Counted from the first letter of the stretch, positions 1 to 11,020 are shown. The stretch: 64,000 nt of DNA from Mangifera indica (GCF_011075055.1 NC_058146.1:16600579-16664578), one strand, 5' to 3'. Notes: generated by a model from the letters alone, not told the origin. A program made the numbers and translations.

Positions 1-714
1 CACGTGGGGTTTTTTTGAAATTTATCACGTCAACGCGAGTTTTGCAAAATTACGAAAATGTCCATATATATTACACAGAAAAAATTGCTATTTCCCACGT
101 TAATATTACGAAATTACCCTAAAATTTCTCTCAAATTTCACGTACCCACGTTCATCCCACGGGCGATCCGATTTCCGTCGATTTCCGTCAATTTTCTTGA
201 TTTCCGGCACCCACAAATGGCAAAGAAGGTTAGTATATCTCCCTTAATCTTGTTTGGATCAAATTATTGCTCATATTATTGAGATTTGATTGAGATTTTT
301 CGGTTTGAAATTTTAGGGTTTACGGTTTGAATAATGCTTAAAATGTTTTGATTCTTGGTTGTTTTTGTTAAATTGATTGAGGGGTTTTGTGTTAGACAAG
401 GTGTAGATTTGATTTATGTGAAAATCGGAGGCTGAAACGACCAAAATTTGGCCGAAAATGACTGCCGAAGAGATCGGCAGTCCGACGTGGGAACAGTGTT
501 TCCCACGTCAAAATCGTCCAGTCCACGTGCAGCCAAGATTGGCTGTTTTTGGGGGGGAAAAGTAGCTTTTTTAAAATATTGGGAAGCTGGGGAAATTCCT
601 TAGATTTTCAGTGGACCTTTAGATTTTCAGTTTTCATGAGGGGGTAAATTGAGATTTTTCTTATCTAGGGTTTTGATTGTGTACTTTTCGAATTTTATAT
701 CCGTTTTTTCTGTT
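1..714. other. Left flank of the ULP1 element, no gene supported
   Basis: No convincing gene is seen. The first 200 bases hold several CACGT/CCCACG words in an otherwise T-rich context, and CCCACGTC recurs near 500. Short open frames here have no recognisable domain. The last 100 bases drift into degenerate pieces of the 119-bp repeat (TCTAGGGTTTT near 664), so the array may begin in decayed form before 715. It may be the outer part of the ULP1-bearing transposon, but I found no matching inverted sequence on the right side. Confidence 0.4.
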
Positions 715-2160
715 CTAGGGTTTTTCAACTTTTAGAATTCGAATTTCAATTCCGTTTTTTCGAATTTCATCGTTTTACGCGATATGGACTCGTATTTTTA
801 AGATTTCCGAAGGATTTTTTGATTGTTCCCATTCTAGGATTTTTCAACTTTTAGAATTCGAATTTCAATTCCGTTTTTTCGGATTTCATCGTTTTACGAG
901 ATATGGACTCGTATTTTTCAGATTTCCGAAGAATTTTTTGATTGTTTCCATTCTAGGGTTTTTCAACTTTTAGAATTCGAATTTTAATTCCGTTTTTTCG
1001 AATTTTATCGTTTTACGAGATATGGACTCGTATTTTTCAGATTTCTGAAGGATTTTTCGATTGTTTCCATTCTAGGGTTTTTCTATTTTTAGAATTCGAA
1101 TTTCAATTCCGTTTTTTCGGATTTCATCGTTTTACGAGATATGGACTCGTATTTTTAAGATTTTCGAAGGATTTTTCGATTGTTCCCATTCTAGGGTTTT
1201 TCAACTTTTAGAATTCGAATTTCAATTCCGTTTTTCGGATTTCATCGTTTTACGCGATATGGACTCGTATTTTTCAGATTTCCGAAGGATTTTTTTATTG
1301 TTTCCATTCTAGGGTTTTTCAACTTTTAGAATTCGAATTTCAATTCCGTTTTTTCGTATTTCATCGTTTTACGAGATATGGACTCGTATTTTTAAGATTT
1401 CCGAAGGATTTTTCGATTGTTCCCGTTCTAGGATTTTTCAACTTTTAGAATTCGAATTTCAATTCCGTTTTTTCGGATTTCATCGTTTTACGAGATATGG
1501 ACTCGTATTTTTCAGATTTTCGAAGGATTTTTTGATTGTTTCCATTCTAGGGTTTTTCAACTTTTAGAATTCGAATTTTAATTCCGTTTTTTCGTATTTC
1601 ATCGTTTTACGAGATATGGACTCGTATTTTTAAGATTTCCGAAGGATTTTTCGATTGTTCCCGTTCTAGGATTTTTCAACTTTTAGAATTCGAATTTCAA
1701 TTCCGTTTTTTCGGATTTCATCGTTTTACGAGATATGGACTCGTATTTTTCAGATTTTCGAAGGATTTTTTGATTGTTTCCATTCTAGGGTTTTTCAACT
1801 TTTAGAATTCGAATTTTAATTCCGTTTTTTCGTATTTCATCGTTTTACGAGATATGGACTCGTATTTTTAAGATTTCCGAAGGATTTTTCGATTGTTCCC
1901 GTTCTAGGATTTTTCAACTTTTAGAATTCGAATTTCAATTCCGTTTTTTCGGATTTCATCGTTTTACGAGATATGGACTCGTATTTTTCAGATTTCCGAA
2001 GGATTTTTCGATTGTTCCCATTCTAGGGTTTTTCAACTTTTAGAATTCGAATTTCAATTCCGTTTTTTCGAATTTCATCGTTTTACGTGATATAGACTCG
2101 TATTTTTCAGATTTTCGAAGGATTTTTTGAATGTTCCCATTCTAGGATTTTTCATATTTT
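715..2160 (+). repeat. Left satellite array, about 12 units of 119 bp
   Basis: The same 119-bp unit repeats head to tail. The AGAATTCG word falls at 734, 853, 972, 1091, 1210, 1328, 1447, 1566, 1685, 1804, 1923 and 2042, so every step is 118 or 119 bp. Each unit runs from CTAGGGTTTTTCAAC through AGAATTCGAATTTCAATTCC, a CATCGTTTTACGAGATATGG core, and a TTTCCGAAGG stretch. Units alternate between two subtypes, and 1443-1680 repeats as 1681-1918 with no difference that I could see, a 238-bp dimer. A thirteenth partial unit (CTAGGATTTTTCAT near 2145) runs into the start of the protease frame. Confidence 0.95.
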
Positions 2161-2161
2161 T

Positions 2162-3178
2162 ATGTTTTTTCCACGTATACATTTGTTTACATATTTGTTT
2201 TTACTCATGTCTAACGAATTTTTTACATTGTCTCAGGATATTTCTCGCAAAAGAAGACGGGTTGACAGCGAGCTGCGAATCCCTGACGAGACCAGACACT
2301 TCCGGGCAGAGGCGATATGTCGTGCACAGCGTGCCGCATTATCTCGGATTACTGCTACATTGACCCCAGATCAGCTACGACTATTTGAGAGGACATGTTT
2401 CGGGTATCTCCTTCGTTTACCCGAAACCAAATTCTCCGGGATGTTGGTTCATGCGTTTCTACTCCGACAGTTACATCGACCATCTACCAGAGACGAGTTT
2501 TGGTTCAGGGTTAGTGGGGTTGATGTCAGATTTAGTCCGTTCGAGTTTGCACTAGTCACAGGTCTATCGTTTAGTCGACGGACTGATGTCTCTTCATATA
2601 TGCCTCGCTCTTCCGGACATCGGATCAGAGATACTTACTTTCGAGGTTTTTTGACGGTGCAGTATCATGACTTAGAGCGTATTTTCTTGTCGAGGCCATG
2701 GGGGGCTGACGATATTGACGCTGTCAAGATGGCCTTGTTGTATATTCTTCACGTTGTATATTCTTCACATTGTTTTGTTGTATATTCTTCACATAACTTC
2801 GAGAACGCACATTGGGTCGCCGGAGTTATAGATTTCCGTGAGTGGTCGATTACGGTGTACGATTCAGATGTTTCATATTCGGGGAATATAGGGACTCTGG
2901 AGCAGCGCATGCGACCGTACATGACCTTTATTCCCGCGTTATTAGAGGCGACGACTTTTTGGACAGCTTCTAGGAGGACTCCACGACGTGATCCCCTCAC
3001 TTTACATCGAGCGTCGGATGTCCCTCAGCAGGGTTTGGGCTCCGGTGACTGTGGCGTCTTTATGTTGCGATTTTTTGAGTGTTTGGCGTTGGCACGGAGC
3101 TACGTTTTTCCCCGAGAGTCGTATACCTCTATGCGTCGACGATTAGCGACACAGTTATATTTTCATTGTATCGAGTAG
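2162..3178 (+). CDS. ULP1-like C48 cysteine protease of a Mutator-like (KAONASHI-type) element
   Basis: This 338-codon frame encodes a plant transposon-type ULP1/SUMO-protease-like protein. Known members of this class cut ubiquitin-like modifiers; whether this one does is unknown. The catalytic set is complete: His217 in AHWVAGVIDF, Asp234 in VYDSD, Gln289 or Gln290 and Cys297 in GSGDCGVFM. Residues 75-180 resemble the DUF1985-like region that precedes the protease domain in plant transposon copies (FWFRVSGVDVRFSPFEFALVTGL pattern). The first ATG at 2162 lies in the edge of the satellite array. An ATG at 2207 (MSNEFFTL) gives a 323-residue protein and is the better start. A 16-bp sequence is present three times just before the catalytic His. 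No introns or stops are needed. The frame is uninterrupted while its flanks are pure repeat, so it has either kept function or arrived recently. I see no transposase of its own. Confidence 0.82.
   Translation: MFFPRIHLFTYLFLLMSNEFFTLSQDISRKRRRVDSELRIPDETRHFRAEAICRAQRAALSRITATLTPDQLRLFERTCFGYLLRLPETKFSGMLVHAFLLRQLHRPSTRDEFWFRVSGVDVRFSPFEFALVTGLSFSRRTDVSSYMPRSSGHRIRDTYFRGFLTVQYHDLERIFLSRPWGADDIDAVKMALLYILHVVYSSHCFVVYSSHNFENAHWVAGVIDFREWSITVYDSDVSYSGNIGTLEQRMRPYMTFIPALLEATTFWTASRRTPRRDPLTLHRASDVPQQGLGSGDCGVFMLRFFECLALARSYVFPRESYTSMRRRLATQLYFHCIE
2737..2792 (+). repeat. Three copies of a 16-bp word inside the protease gene
   Basis: GTTGTATATTCTTCAC occurs at 2737-2752, 2753-2768 and 2777-2792, the first two directly abutting. 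The block encodes repeated VYSSH-like residues (about 196-212) just before the catalytic His217. The reading frame stays open across it. Confidence 0.9.
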
Positions 3179-3420
3179 CTCACGGATGTATATTTATCGT
3201 TATTCCTATGTTTAGATGTATATATTTATTGTATGTTCATATGTATATGATATACTTTATTTGTGGTTATATATGGATGTGTATCGTATTTGAGTTCATT
3301 TTTTAAATAATCTTGTCATAAAAAAACAATAAAAACGTATAATTACTCAAACATTTACACACTTGAAACAAATTAGAGAAAATATAGTAATAATGAAATA
3401 AATTAACACCAAATCCAACA
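3179..3420. other. Downstream of the protease gene, AT-rich
   Basis: T-rich then A-rich sequence follows the TAG stop. It could hold the 3' UTR (TTTTTTAAATAATC, AATAAAAACG near 3300-3335), but no further gene is visible before the right array. Confidence 0.4.
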
Positions 3421-4706
3421 ATCCTTCGAAAATCTGGAAAATACAAGTCCATATCTCGTAAAATGATGAAATTCAAAAAAATAAAATTGAAATTCGAATT
3501 GTAAAAGTTGAAAAACCCTAGAATGGCAACAATCGAAAAATCCTTCAGAAATCTGAAAAATACGCGTCGATATATCGTAAAACGGTGAAATTCGAAAAAA
3601 CGGAACTGAAATTTGAATTCTAAAAGTTGAAAAACCCTAGAATGGAAACAATCGAAAAATTCTTCAAAAATCTAAAAAATACGAGTCGATATCTCGTAAA
3701 ACGGTGAAATCTGAAAAAACGGAACTGAAATTCCAATTCTAAAAGTTGAAAAACCCTAGAATGGAAACAATCGAAAAATTCTTCAGAAATCTGAAAAATA
3801 CGAGTCGATATCTCGTAAAACGGTGAAATCTGAAAAAACGGAACTGAAATTCCAATTCTAAAAGTTGAAAAACCTTAGAATGGAAACAATCGAAAAATTC
3901 TTCAGAAATCTGAAAAATACGAGTCGATATCTTGTAAAACGGTGAAATCCGAAAAAACGGAACTAAAATTCAAATTCTAAAAGTTGAAAAACCCTAGAAT
4001 GGCAACAATCGAAAAATCCTTCAGAAATCTGAAAATACGAGTCGATATCTCGTCGATCGATGAAATTCGAAAAAACGGAACTGAAATTCTAATTCTAAAA
4101 ATTGAAAAACCCTAGAATGGCAACAATCGAAAAATCCTTCAGAAATCTGAAAAATACGAGTCGATATCTCGTAAAACGGTGAAATCCGAAAAAATGAAAC
4201 TGAAATTCGAATTCTAAAAGTTGAAAAACCCTAGAATGGCAACAAACGAAAAATCCTTCGGAAATCTGAAAAATATGAGTCCATATCTCGTCAAACAGTG
4301 AAATTCGAAAAAACTGAACTAAAATTCGAATTCTAAAAGTTGAAAAACCCTAGAATGGCAACAATCGAAAAATCCTTCAGAAATCTGAAAAATACGAGTC
4401 GATATCTCGTAAAACGGTGAAATCGGAAAAAACGAAACTGAAATTCGAATTCTAAAAGTTGAAAAACCCTAGAATGGCAACAAACGAAAAATTCTTCGGA
4501 AATCTGAAAAATATGAGTCGATATCTCGTAAAACGATGAAATCCGAAAAAACGGAACTGAAATTCGAATTGTAAAAGTTGAAAAACCCTAGAATGACAAC
4601 AAACGGAAAATCCTTCAGAAATCTGAAAAATACGAATCGATATATCGTAAAACGGTGAAATTCCAAAAAACGGAACTGAAATTCGAATTCTAAAAGTTGA
4701 AAAATT
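3421..4706 (-). repeat. Right satellite array, about 11 inverted 119-bp units
   Basis: Read on the minus strand these units are the same repeat as the left array. On the plus strand TAAAAGTTG falls at 3502, 3621, 3740, 3859, 3978, 4096, 4215, 4334, 4453, 4572 and 4691, again 118-119 bp apart. Nearly every right unit has GAGTCGATATC where the reverse complement of a left unit would read GAGTCCATATC, so the arms have their own variants. It ends abruptly at 4706 in GTTGAAAAATTAAAATGCC. Confidence 0.95.
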
Positions 4707-4982
4707 AAAATGCCTTTACAATGTAAAATATCCAAAAACCCCTCATATTTATCTAAAATTATTTTAACCCTATAATGAGTGAGGGGAGTTATATAAATGA
4801 AGGGAAGGGTAATTTTGGTATTTTAGAAAAAGTTTGAAATAAATAAATAAATATCAAAATGCCTTTATAATGTAAAATATCCAAAAACCCCTCATATTTA
4901 TCTAAAATTACATTAAAACCCTATAGTAAGTGGGAGAGTTATATAAATATAAGGGAAAGGGTAGTTTTGGTATTAAAAAAAG
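4707..4982. repeat. Two direct copies of a ~125-bp AT-rich unit
   Basis: 4707-4830 (AAAATGCCTTTACAATGTAAA onward) recurs with few changes at 4855-4978 (AAAATGCCTTTATAATG onward). Both share CCAAAAACCCCTCATATTT and end in GGTAATTTTGG or GGTAGTTTTGG. It abuts the end of the right satellite array. Then 4983-5098 holds several GGCATTTTGG words with no gene. Confidence 0.75.
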
Positions 4983-5098
4983 GCATAGGCATTTTTTTTT
5001 TTTTGGAACAGTGATTTTGGGCATTTTGGCTTGAAAATAGTGATCTTGGGTATTTTTGCTTAATGGGAGGGCATTTTGGCCATTTTTTAAAATTTCCC

Positions 5099-5560
5099 AT
5101 TAAAAAAATACAGAGGAATTTTTCAGTTTTTCTTACATTTTTTTCTTTCTTTTGGTGATCAAGATTGTCGATTTTCATAAAAGGGAAAAATTAGAAGAGA
5201 GAATAGCCTAGAAACCACATATTGTTTATCTATTGAAAAATACCTCAAAAACTTCATATTATCACAAAGAAAATTACAATCGTTTATTTAAAACTTGACA
5301 GATCTATAACAACTGTCAAAATACATCATTTATTGTTCAATTGATGACACTTAGAATAACTATCAGAATATTGATTAAACACGGTCTGATTTAGATGGTG
5401 ATTTAGAGTGTGTTTAATCCCCACCTTTAATTGTGGAGAGAAAGAGTTTCTTCAGAGAGAAAGAAAATATCTCAAGAATGAGTCAATATATTTCGACAAA
5501 GTCATGTGAAGAGTTATGAAAAATTAAATGAAACCGGGATGTCACCATTTCCTTTAATTG
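5099..5560 (+). repeat. Promoter-proximal repeat P, copy upstream of RLK1
   Basis: This ~460-bp segment starts at AAAAAAATACAGAGGAATTTTT and ends near GAAACCGGGATGTCACC. It recurs at 14530-14960, 18212-18640 and 21105-21460, with partial copies at 14235-14529 and 24000-24090. Shared words are GGTGATCAAGATTGT, GAAACCACATAT, CTGTCAAAATACAT, GAGAGAAAGAGTTTCTTC and ATCTCAAGAATGAGTCAATA. Here it leads to RLK1; the three main other copies lead to Mutator-like relics. Confidence 0.85.
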
Positions 5561-5786
5561 TCTTCTTTTACGAAAAGTCTTGGAAGGGACTTGGAAGTGG
5601 GGCAAAACGACTTGGAAGTGTTAGTAGAGATTGACTAATACATAGAGACAGTGGTGATGAGAGAGATGAAGACAGGTTCAAGTTGGGGTTTTGGAAATTA
5701 TCATGTTAATGGTTTCTTTATAAGTACCATTTTAATTTACTTACACTTCACCAAGCCCACACTTCACAAAACAAAGTTCTGCTCTC
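5561..5786 (+). promoter_or_regulatory. RLK1 proximal upstream region
   Basis: This stretch is closely matched upstream of RLK2 (24095-24326), as expected for duplicated promoters. A likely TATA box is CTTTATAAGTA near 5718, about 70 bp before the ATG; the same box sits at 24258 before RLK2. No known pathogen-response element can be claimed by eye. Confidence 0.5.
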
Positions 5787-8700
5787 ATGGAGAAAAATCT
5801 ATTTCTCTGCATTTTCTTAGCTTTTTTCCTTTATTTTTCAACACTTTCCTTCGTTCATGCACGAGTGACCGACATTTCCACAGACAAACAAGCTCTTCTT
5901 GCCCTGAAAGCTCGTATAAGCCATGATCCGAGCAATTTGTTGACCAGCAATTGGTCCACAAGTTCTTCTGTTTGTCACTGGATGGGCATAACTTGTGGTG
6001 CTCGTCACTCAAGAGTAACAGCTTTGAATATTTCTCACTTGGGTCTCATAGCCACCCTTCCTCCTCAACTAGGAAATCTATCTTTCCTTTCAAGGCTAGA
6101 CATCAACGACAACAGCTTTTATGGCGCTCTCCCTGAGGAATACGCACAGTTACGTCGACTGAAATATCTTGTTTTGAGTCGTAATAGCTTATCGGGTGAA
6201 CTCCCTGCAAGTATTTTTGATAATCTTCCCAATTTGCAGTTGCTTTATTTGCATTTTAACATGTTCGAAGGAAAAATACCATCGACCTTATCAAAATGCA
6301 GAAGCCTGCAAAACTTATCCTTGTCATTCAATAATTTCACAGAAGCCATTCCGAAGGAAATCGGAAACTTGACTCAACTTAGAGAGATCTATCTTGGAGT
6401 CAACAAACTCGGAGGTAAGTTATATCCAACTTTTTACATTACAAATAAAATTATATGTACAAACTTATTTATAAAAATTAAAGTGGTAACTTATAATTCG
6501 GTGATGTGATTATTTATTTTTTTTTTATTTTAAATCATTCAATCAAATGTCACTACATCAAAATAAGTTTATATAATTTATTTACATATATAATATTAAC
6601 TTTACATTGCAGGTGTTCCTTTTAGAAATTTTCTAAAAAATATATTGCTTATTTGTAATGATTTTGTAGGAGAAATTCCAAAAGAGCTTGGCAATCTAGC
6701 AAAACTGGAGCTATTATCACTGCAAAATAGTTACTTAACAGGAACTATTCCCTCACTTATCTTCAACCTTTCTTTCTTAATTTCCATGGACTTTGGGGAA
6801 AATAGCCTGACTGGTAGCCTTCCGGAAAACATGTGCCAACATCTTCCCAATCTTGAAGAACTATACTTGTCTTATAATCATCTGTCTGATCGGATTCCAT
6901 ACAGCTTGGGGCAATGCAGAATGCTTCGTATTCTTATGTTGTCAAACAACCAATTCGAAGAACATATTCCTAGAGGAATTGGAAACTTGACATTAATCAA
7001 GTATTTATATCTAAATTCGAACAAATTGACAGGTAAATAATAAACCTCTCTCAAAACTTCATGTTATTATGACTTGTGGAACTTATCACCTTCGATTAAC
7101 AGCTTTGAATATTTCTGACTTGGGTCTCACAGCCACCCTTCCTCCACAACTAGGAAATCTGTCTTTCCTTTCAAGGCTAGACATAAGCAACAACAGCTTT
7201 TATGGCTCTCTCCCTGCAAGCATTTTTGACAATGTTCCCAATCTGCAGTTGCTTTATTTGCATTCTAACATGTTCGAGGGAAAAATTCCATCGACCTTAT
7301 CAAAATGCAAAGGCCTGCAAAACTTATCCTTGTCATTCAATAATTTCACAGGAGTCATTCCGAAAGAAAGTGGAAACATGACTCAACTTAGAGAGATCTA
7401 TCTTGGAGTCAACAAACTCCAAGGTGTGTTATATGCAACTTTGTTTTAGTTGCTGTTACTGATATTCTTTTTATATTCCTTGTCATTCAATAATATATTA
7501 CTCGTTTATAATGATTTTGTAGGAGAAATTCCAAAAGAGTTTGGCAATCTCGCAAAACTTGAGCGATTATCACTGCAAAATAGTTACTTAACAGGAACTA
7601 TTCCGTCACTTATCTTCAACCTTTCTTCCTTAATTTCCATGGACTTTTGGAAAAATAGCCTAACTGGGAGCCCTCTGAAAAACATGTGCCAACATCTTCC
7701 CAATCTTGAAGAACTATATATGGATTATAATCATCTCACTGGTCCAATTCCACGCAGTTTGGGGAAATGTAGAAAACTTCATATTATTGGGTTGTCGAAC
7801 AACCAATTCGAAGGACATATTCCGAGAGAAATTGGGAACTTGACATTAATCAGGTCTCTATATCTAGAATCCAACAAATTGACAGGTAAATAATAAACCT
7901 CTCCCAAAACTCCATGTTAAAATGAATAAATTTCATTCTGTTATAAATATAACTCCCCTAGTTGAATCTCATATCACCAAAACATAATTGAGATCTTGAG
8001 TATGTATAAGCATTTCACATCCTTTGTAGATGTTAAGACAAGTTAGTTAAATAGCTTATTAACTCTCAAAACGTGCAAAACCGTGATGGATTATATATCC
8101 AAAACGGATATTTTGTGATGTTAAAATAATCTAATTTACTAATTGAGCTATCATATTTTTAGGTGAGATACCATATGAAATTGGCAATCTTCATAATCTT
8201 GAGCGCTTGAGACTAGGATATAACCACCTGGTAGGGCCTGTTCCAGCTACTATATTCAACATTTCAACAATGCAAGTGCTTGCATTATATGCCAATCAAC
8301 TCTCCGAAATTTTTCCATCAATTGTAGAGCTTCCAAACCTTGAGGATCTTTTATTGTGGGGAAATAATTTCAGTGGGCCGTTTCCCGGTTTCATCACCAA
8401 TGCTTCCAAGCTCTCCATTCTAAGTGTCCAATCAAACTCATTCTCAGGTTTCATTCCTAGTACAATTGGTAATTTAAAAAATCTTGAGTTTCTAGATCTA
8501 ACAAATAATTATTTCACATCTACTCCTGATCTGAGCTTTCTTTCCAATTTGGCAAATTGCAATAGTTTGAGAGTTCTAGGATTAGCCATAAATCCACTAA
8601 ATAGCATCCTTCCAAGTTCCATAGGGAATCTTTCTATTTCTTTGGAATATTTTTACATAGATGATTGCAACATTAGTGGCAAAATTCCCAAAGAAATTGG

Positions 8701-11020
8701 AAACTTGAAAAACTTGATAAACCTACAATTACAAGATAATGAATTGATTGGACCAATTCCGGTTACTATGGATGGATTTCAGAATCTCCAAGGTTTGTAT
8801 CTTCAAAATAATAAATTTGAAGGACTCATCCCAGAATGTTTTTGTCATTTAAATGAATTGTATGAGTTGAATTTGGAGGGAAGCAAGTTCTATGGAGTCA
8901 TACCTGCTTGTATTGGTAAGCTCGCTGCGCTAAGGAAATTGTCTTTACGTTCAAACAGGTTAACTTCTTCTATACCATCAACTTTGTGGAACCTTAAGGA
9001 TCTCTTGTACTTTGATTTGTCATCAAATTTTTTGGATGGATCTCTTCCATTAGACATTGGAAATTTTAAGGTTGCCATAGCTATAAATCTGTCTAAGAAT
9101 CTTTTTTCAGGAGATATTCCAATTTCTATTGGAAGCCTAGAAAATCTACAATCTCTCTCCCTAGGATACAACAGATTACAAGGCTCCATTCCTGAAACAT
9201 TTGGCAACTTGAAAAGCTTAGAATTCTTGGATTTGTCTGGAAACAACCTTTTTGGAGTGATTCCCAAGTCTTTGGAGGCACTCATGTATCTCAAATACCT
9301 AAATTTATCTTTTAACCAACTCAGTGGCGAAATTCCTAGAGGAGGGTCTTTCAAAAATTTCTCAGCTAAATCGTTTATGGGGAATCTCGCATTGTGTGGA
9401 CCTGCTCAGCTACAAGTTCCACCATGCAAAAAAAGAACTCATCGAAAATCAAGGACTAAAAAGGTTTTCTTGTTGATTCTTTTGCCAACATGCATTGCAG
9501 TCTCAGTAGTTGTCCTAGTTCTTATGTCTTTGTTGATCCGAAAAATGAGAACAAGGCCAACTAACAATGTTGATTTCTGTCTTGGAGGAACATGGAGAAA
9601 AATTTCTTACCAGGAACTTGTGAGAGCAACGGATGGATTTAGTGAGAACAACCTGCTTGGCAAAGGAAGTTATGGTTCAGTTTACAAAGGAAGATTAGAT
9701 GAGGGAATGGAGATTGCAGCAAAAGTATTCCATTTGGATTTTGAAGGAGCTCTTACAAGTTTTGAAACTGAATGTGAAGTAATAAGAGGTCTTCGTCATC
9801 GAAATCTTGTCAAAATCATCAGCAGCTGTTCAAATGATGATTTTAAATCTTTGATACTTGAATACATGCCTAATGGGAACCTAGAGAAATTGTTGTTTGA
9901 TGAGAAGAATGTTTTGGACATTTCTCATAGACTGAATATAATGATTGATGTCGCTTCAGCTTTGGAATATCTCCACTTTGGCTATTCAGTCCCAATCATT
10001 CATTGTGACTTAAAGCCAAACAACGTCTTACTAGACGAACATATGGTTGCACATTTGAGTGATTTTGGCATTGCAAAGCTCTTAGGTGAAGAAAACTCCA
10101 TGACACAAACAAAGACCCTTGCCACCATTGGTTATATGGCACCAGGTAATTGTTTCATTTTTTTTAGATGACAACATTTGGAGATATGAAACTATCAACT
10201 TATTTTATTGAAATGATCACATTTTTTTTTTTATTCGAGTGACTTAACTTTCAAATTTATATATTGAAAGATCTAAACTTTTAAATTTTCCTACATAAAA
10301 GACCAAACTTTAATATTTTCTATTAAATGTATTAAACAAATACAACTAAATTTATTTTGTTTTGTTTTAATTTGGAAACAAGGTCTTTAGTTTGGTATTT
10401 TTCATAGGAAATAGTAAAAGTTTAGTTATTCTATAAAAAAAATTTCAAAATTTGATTCTTCAATAGGAAAAAAATTGAAAGTTCAATTATATCAGTTAAA
10501 AAAAATACAAGCTTAGTTCTTTCAATAAAAATAGATGATAGTTTGATACCTCCATTTGTTGTAATTTTTTTATTAAAACTTCTATTTGTTGCTATTTATG
10601 TGTAGCAATGAAAGTGCACATATATGATTACTGTGATTAGAATACGGGAGAGAAGGAAAGGTATCTAGGCAAGGAGATGTGTACAGCTATGGTGTCATGC
10701 TAATGGTAACATTTACGAAGAAGAAGCCAACAAATGAAATGTTTATAGAAGAAATGAGCTTAAGGAGGTGGGTTAGTGAATCATTATGCAGCACAGTGAT
10801 GCAAGTCGTGGACACAGATTTACTTACAAGGGATGATGAACATTTCTCAAGCAAGGAAGAATATGTGTCATCTATTTTAAGCTTGGCTATGGAGTGTACA
10901 AGAGAATCACCTCTGAACAGGATCACCATGAAAGAAGTAGTGACAACACTCATCAAAATCAGAGCCCAACTTGCAAAAATCAAAACAAGAAAAGGTAGAT
11001 GGGTTTTGAATTTAGGCTAA
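5787..11020 (+). CDS. RLK1: LRR receptor-like Ser/Thr kinase, non-RD, FLS2/EFR/Xa21-like (LRR-XII)
   Basis: Plasma-membrane receptor kinase of the class that includes pathogen sensors; its ligand is unknown. Exons by GT-AG sites and phase: 5787-6414, 6670-7032, 7103-7423, 7523-7885, 8163-10145, 10641-11020. All joins are phase 1. They sum to 4038 nt, exactly 1345 codons plus stop. Order: signal peptide 1-26 (ends FVHA); LRR N-cap with CHWMGITCG; about 25-30 LRRs; membrane helix about 993-1018 (VFLLILLPTCIAV); kinase from about 1055. Kinase motifs are intact: GKGSYGSVYKG, Lys in AAKVF, HCD in place of HRD (non-RD, typical of immune receptors), DFGIAK, and MAPE rebuilt across the last intron. 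Relatives are usually about 1000-1100 residues. The excess comes from an internal repeat: exons 3-4 repeat exons 1-2. The third intron is only 70 nt and its 3' half is former coding sequence. The 3' UTR appears to contain another intron. Confidence 0.85.
7033..7102 (+). other. 70-nt intron made partly from duplicated coding sequence
   Basis: The donor is ACAG|GTAAATAATAAA. The intron's second half (from ATGACTTGTGG at 7069) matches exon 1 codons for TCGTYHLRLT, and the acceptor is TTAACAG|CTTTG. Skipping it keeps phase 1 and joins T-A-L-N as in exon 1. Reading through hits TAA at 7039-7041. The same layout exists in RLK2 at 25198-25267, also 70 nt. Confidence 0.65.
10146..10640 (+). other. 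Kinase-domain intron of RLK1 with dispersed repeat R sequence
   Basis: This intron splits the Glu codon of MAPE, the position typical for this receptor class. About 10250-10560 resembles the second half of repeat R (see 37565-38060): alternating A-rich and T-rich blocks with TTTTGTTTTGTTTT and GGAAACAAG words. The RLK2 intron at 28315-28815 is the paralogous copy. Confidence 0.6.

Larger units (their letters stand above)
600..4720 (+). mobile_element. Candidate ULP1-bearing element with inverted satellite arms
   Basis: The protease gene and its two inverted arrays look like one unit of about 4.1 kb with long arms around a cargo gene. ULP1-like genes are known passengers of plant Mutator-like elements (KAONASHI and related families). 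No transposase is present, and I found neither clear terminal bases nor an 8-11 bp target duplication, so the exact ends are unknown. It could instead be two pieces of a local satellite that trapped the gene. Confidence 0.5.

Noticed and set aside
58..282. 74-codon frame in the left flank
   Set aside because: Low-complexity, no domain, sits in sequence next to satellite repeats.
4469..4735. 88-codon minus frame in the right array
   Set aside because: It is the satellite monomer read through; the periodic residues only reflect the 119-bp repeat.
8890..9354. 154-codon minus frame
   Set aside because: Antisense shadow of the RLK1 LRR exon; leucine-rich repeats often leave the opposite strand open.
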